Positions 62,841 through 64,000 of a stretch of DNA of 64,000 bases are shown in pieces. Location of the stretch: positions 1,984,001 to 2,048,000 of the forward strand of contig NZ_FNSN01000003.1 of the NCBI RefSeq assembly GCF_900105345.1. Reading direction: 5' to 3'. This DNA comes from Arthrobacter woluwensis. Lineage in GTDB: Bacteria > Actinomycetota > Actinomycetes > Actinomycetales > Micrococcaceae. Position 1 is the stretch's first letter; each line of letters opens with the position of its first letter. The notes under the pieces were generated by a model that saw only the letters and a list, made by a program, of their open reading frames with translations, did no database searches and had not been told where the DNA came from. A program made the position numbers and the translations under genes.

Positions 62841-62880
62841 ACGGCGAAGGGCCGGTGCATCTGCCCCGGCCCTTCGCCGT
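62841..62880. terminator. bidirectional terminator hairpin
   Basis: Perfect 15-base arms (62841-62855 and 62866-62880) with a 10-base loop lie between DUF4193 and the convergent DUF3093 gene. Confidence 0.7.
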
Positions 62881-62921
62881 CAAGGGGCTGTGCGGCGGAC
62901 CGCACAGGAGTCCTGCCGGAC

Positions 62922-63404
62922 TCAGGAAGACAGTGCGGCCACGAGCTGCTGGGGGCGCCGCGTGGAGACGAGCCAGTACGGGGTCTCGTCCTCGGGATCG
63001 GTGATCTCGACTCGGACCACCGGGTCCACCCAGCCGCGGATGCAGAGGAAGGCCAGGCCGTTGAGCCGCGGACCGCGCTCCTGGAAGGCCTCGTCGTGAC
63101 TGAACGCCTGCACCTCGCCGAGGAAGGCGCGGTCGATGACGGCCTTGCCGGCGCGGAACTCCGTGGCGGTGACCTCGATGCGGGGGGTGTTCGCGTACAG
63201 CGCACCGCCCACGAGAAGGAAGATCACGATGGCTGCCGCGATGCCGTACCCGATCCCGATCGGCGCGAGCACCAGGATCCCGGCGAGGGACAGGACCGCC
63301 ACGATGATCCAGGCGCCAGGCCCGGGCCAGAGCCGCTCGCTGAAGAGCGCAGGGGTGGTGGAGGCGTCCGAGGGCATGGCCGGACCGGTGTTCGTGGAGG
63401 GCAT
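62922..63404 (-). CDS. DUF3093 membrane protein
   Basis: This 160-residue protein has two adjacent membrane helices (about residues 32-50 and 53-68) and a soluble C-terminal domain with [16 protein letters not shown] near the end, the DUF3093 pattern. It is widely conserved next to dut in actinobacteria, and its function is unknown. The start is ATG at 63404. Confidence 0.9.
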   Translation of the reverse strand: MPSTNTGPAMPSDASTTPALFSERLWPGPGAWIIVAVLSLAGILVLAPIGIGYGIAAAIVIFLLVGGALYANTPRIEVTATEFRAGKAVIDRAFLGEVQAFSHDEAFQERGPRLNGLAFLCIRGWVDPVVRVEITDPEDETPYWLVSTRRPQQLVAALSS

Positions 63405-63555
63405 GACACTAGCTTGGCACCTTTCCCTGGGCATTTCATCTCGGTCCGACCGCTCACGAGGGGCCGGCCGTGCCCGCTTCATGCCTCTCTCCGCGTCCGG
63501 GGGCGGGGCCGGCGGGTTCAGCGGGAGGCCGGGCGGCCGTACTAGGCTTGAGCGC

Positions 63556-64000
63556 GTGACTGAACCGCAACCGCACACCCTTGATGTTGAACTCCGCATG
63601 CTCGACGACGGGCTGGAGCCGCCGTCGTACGCCCAGCCGGGCGATGCGGGCGCCGATCTGCGGGCCCGGGTCGACGTGCACCTGGAACCGGGGGAGCGGC
63701 GCCTGGTTCCGACGGGTGTCTCCATCGCCCTGCCGTTCGGCTACGTCGCCCTGATCCATCCCCGTTCCGGTCTGGCCACCAAGCAGGGCCTGAGCATCGT
63801 CAATGCTCCCGGGACGGTGGACGCGGGCTACCGCGGGGAGATCGCCGTCACCCTGATCAACACGGACCGCGAGCAGGCGATCGATCTGCGCCGCGGCGAT
63901 AGAATCGCACAGATGGTGATTCAGCGCGTGGAGCACGCCCGTTTCGTCGCCGTGAGTGAGTTGCCGGACTCGGTCCGCGGCGCTGGCGGCTTCGGATCCA
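63556..64000 (+). CDS. dut: dUTP diphosphatase (3' end outside the window)
   Basis: This enzyme hydrolyses dUTP to dUMP and pyrophosphate. It keeps uracil out of DNA and supplies dUMP for dTMP. About 148 codons are visible. Motif 1 ([13 protein letters not shown]), motif 2 ([12 protein letters not shown]), motif 3 ([11 protein letters not shown]) and motif 4 ([11 protein letters not shown]) are all present. The start of the glycine-rich motif 5 (RGAGGFGS) is reached at the window edge, so the end is cut off. The start is GTG at 63556. Confidence 0.95.
   Translation, partial: MTEPQPHTLDVELRMLDDGLEPPSYAQPGDAGADLRARVDVHLEPGERRLVPTGVSIALPFGYVALIHPRSGLATKQGLSIVNAPGTVDAGYRGEIAVTLINTDREQAIDLRRGDRIAQMVIQRVEHARFVAVSELPDSVRGAGGFGS

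Overview
The window is chromosomal DNA of a high-GC Gram-positive bacterium. An Arthrobacter-like member of the Micrococcaceae fits best. The evidence is strongly GC-rich third codon positions, frequent GTG starts, actinobacterial marker families (SepH, DUF3093, DUF3099, DUF4193, DUF5998, DUF7455), a FabG4-type reductase with thiolase and MaoC partners, an actinobacterial Pol I, and a copper amine oxidase of the Arthrobacter type. The genus is inferred, not proven. I saw no rRNA, tRNA, CRISPR array, insertion sequence or prophage, and no gene-free stretch longer than about 250 bases.

Layout. 0-3 kb: a truncated copper amine oxidase with an AraC/FeaR-like regulator. 3-10.7 kb: a YciO/Sua5-family protein, a phosphate transporter with a small membrane partner, a DHFR/RibD-like protein, DNA polymerase I and a zinc metallopeptidase followed by a small unrecognised gene. 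10.7-18.2 kb: an AMP-dependent ligase, a class III aminotransferase with its Lrp regulator, a BioY/BioM/BioN biotin uptake operon and an ABC-F protein. 18-22.7 kb: a DUF3099/SURF1 operon, fabG with a FabL-like reductase, and serB. 22.7-27.9 kb: an ABC ATPase, a TSUP permease, a SpoU methyltransferase, rifampin ADP-ribosyltransferase, type B L31, lipoate ligase and peptidase E. 27.9-35 kb: aminopeptidase N, a zinc-ribbon/SDR fusion, and divergent glgC/glgA. 35-41.6 kb: a fatty-acid locus (acyl-CoA oxidase, TetR, thiolase, FabG4, MaoC) organised around one perfect palindrome. 41.7-56 kb: topoisomerase IV subunits B and A flanking an M56-BlaI pair and cydAB-cydDC. 56-64 kb: a GNAT/acyl-CoA synthetase fusion, DUF5998, a phosphodiesterase-like protein, sepH, DUF4193, DUF3093 and the start of dut.

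Most genes are core metabolism and housekeeping. The most interesting signals are regulatory: three near-identical TTCTAC-N5-GTAGAA operators between the BlaI/M56 pair and the cytochrome bd operon; the 31-bp palindrome between the TetR gene and the thiolase operon; and two 11-bp direct repeats exactly 20 bp apart upstream of the amine oxidase. Two unusual SDR proteins also deserve attention. One has the Y-x6-K spacing of an enoyl reductase and lies next to fabG; the other carries a zinc ribbon and lacks the catalytic tyrosine. I found no clearly new multi-gene system; the BlaI-M56-cytochrome bd unit is the closest candidate.
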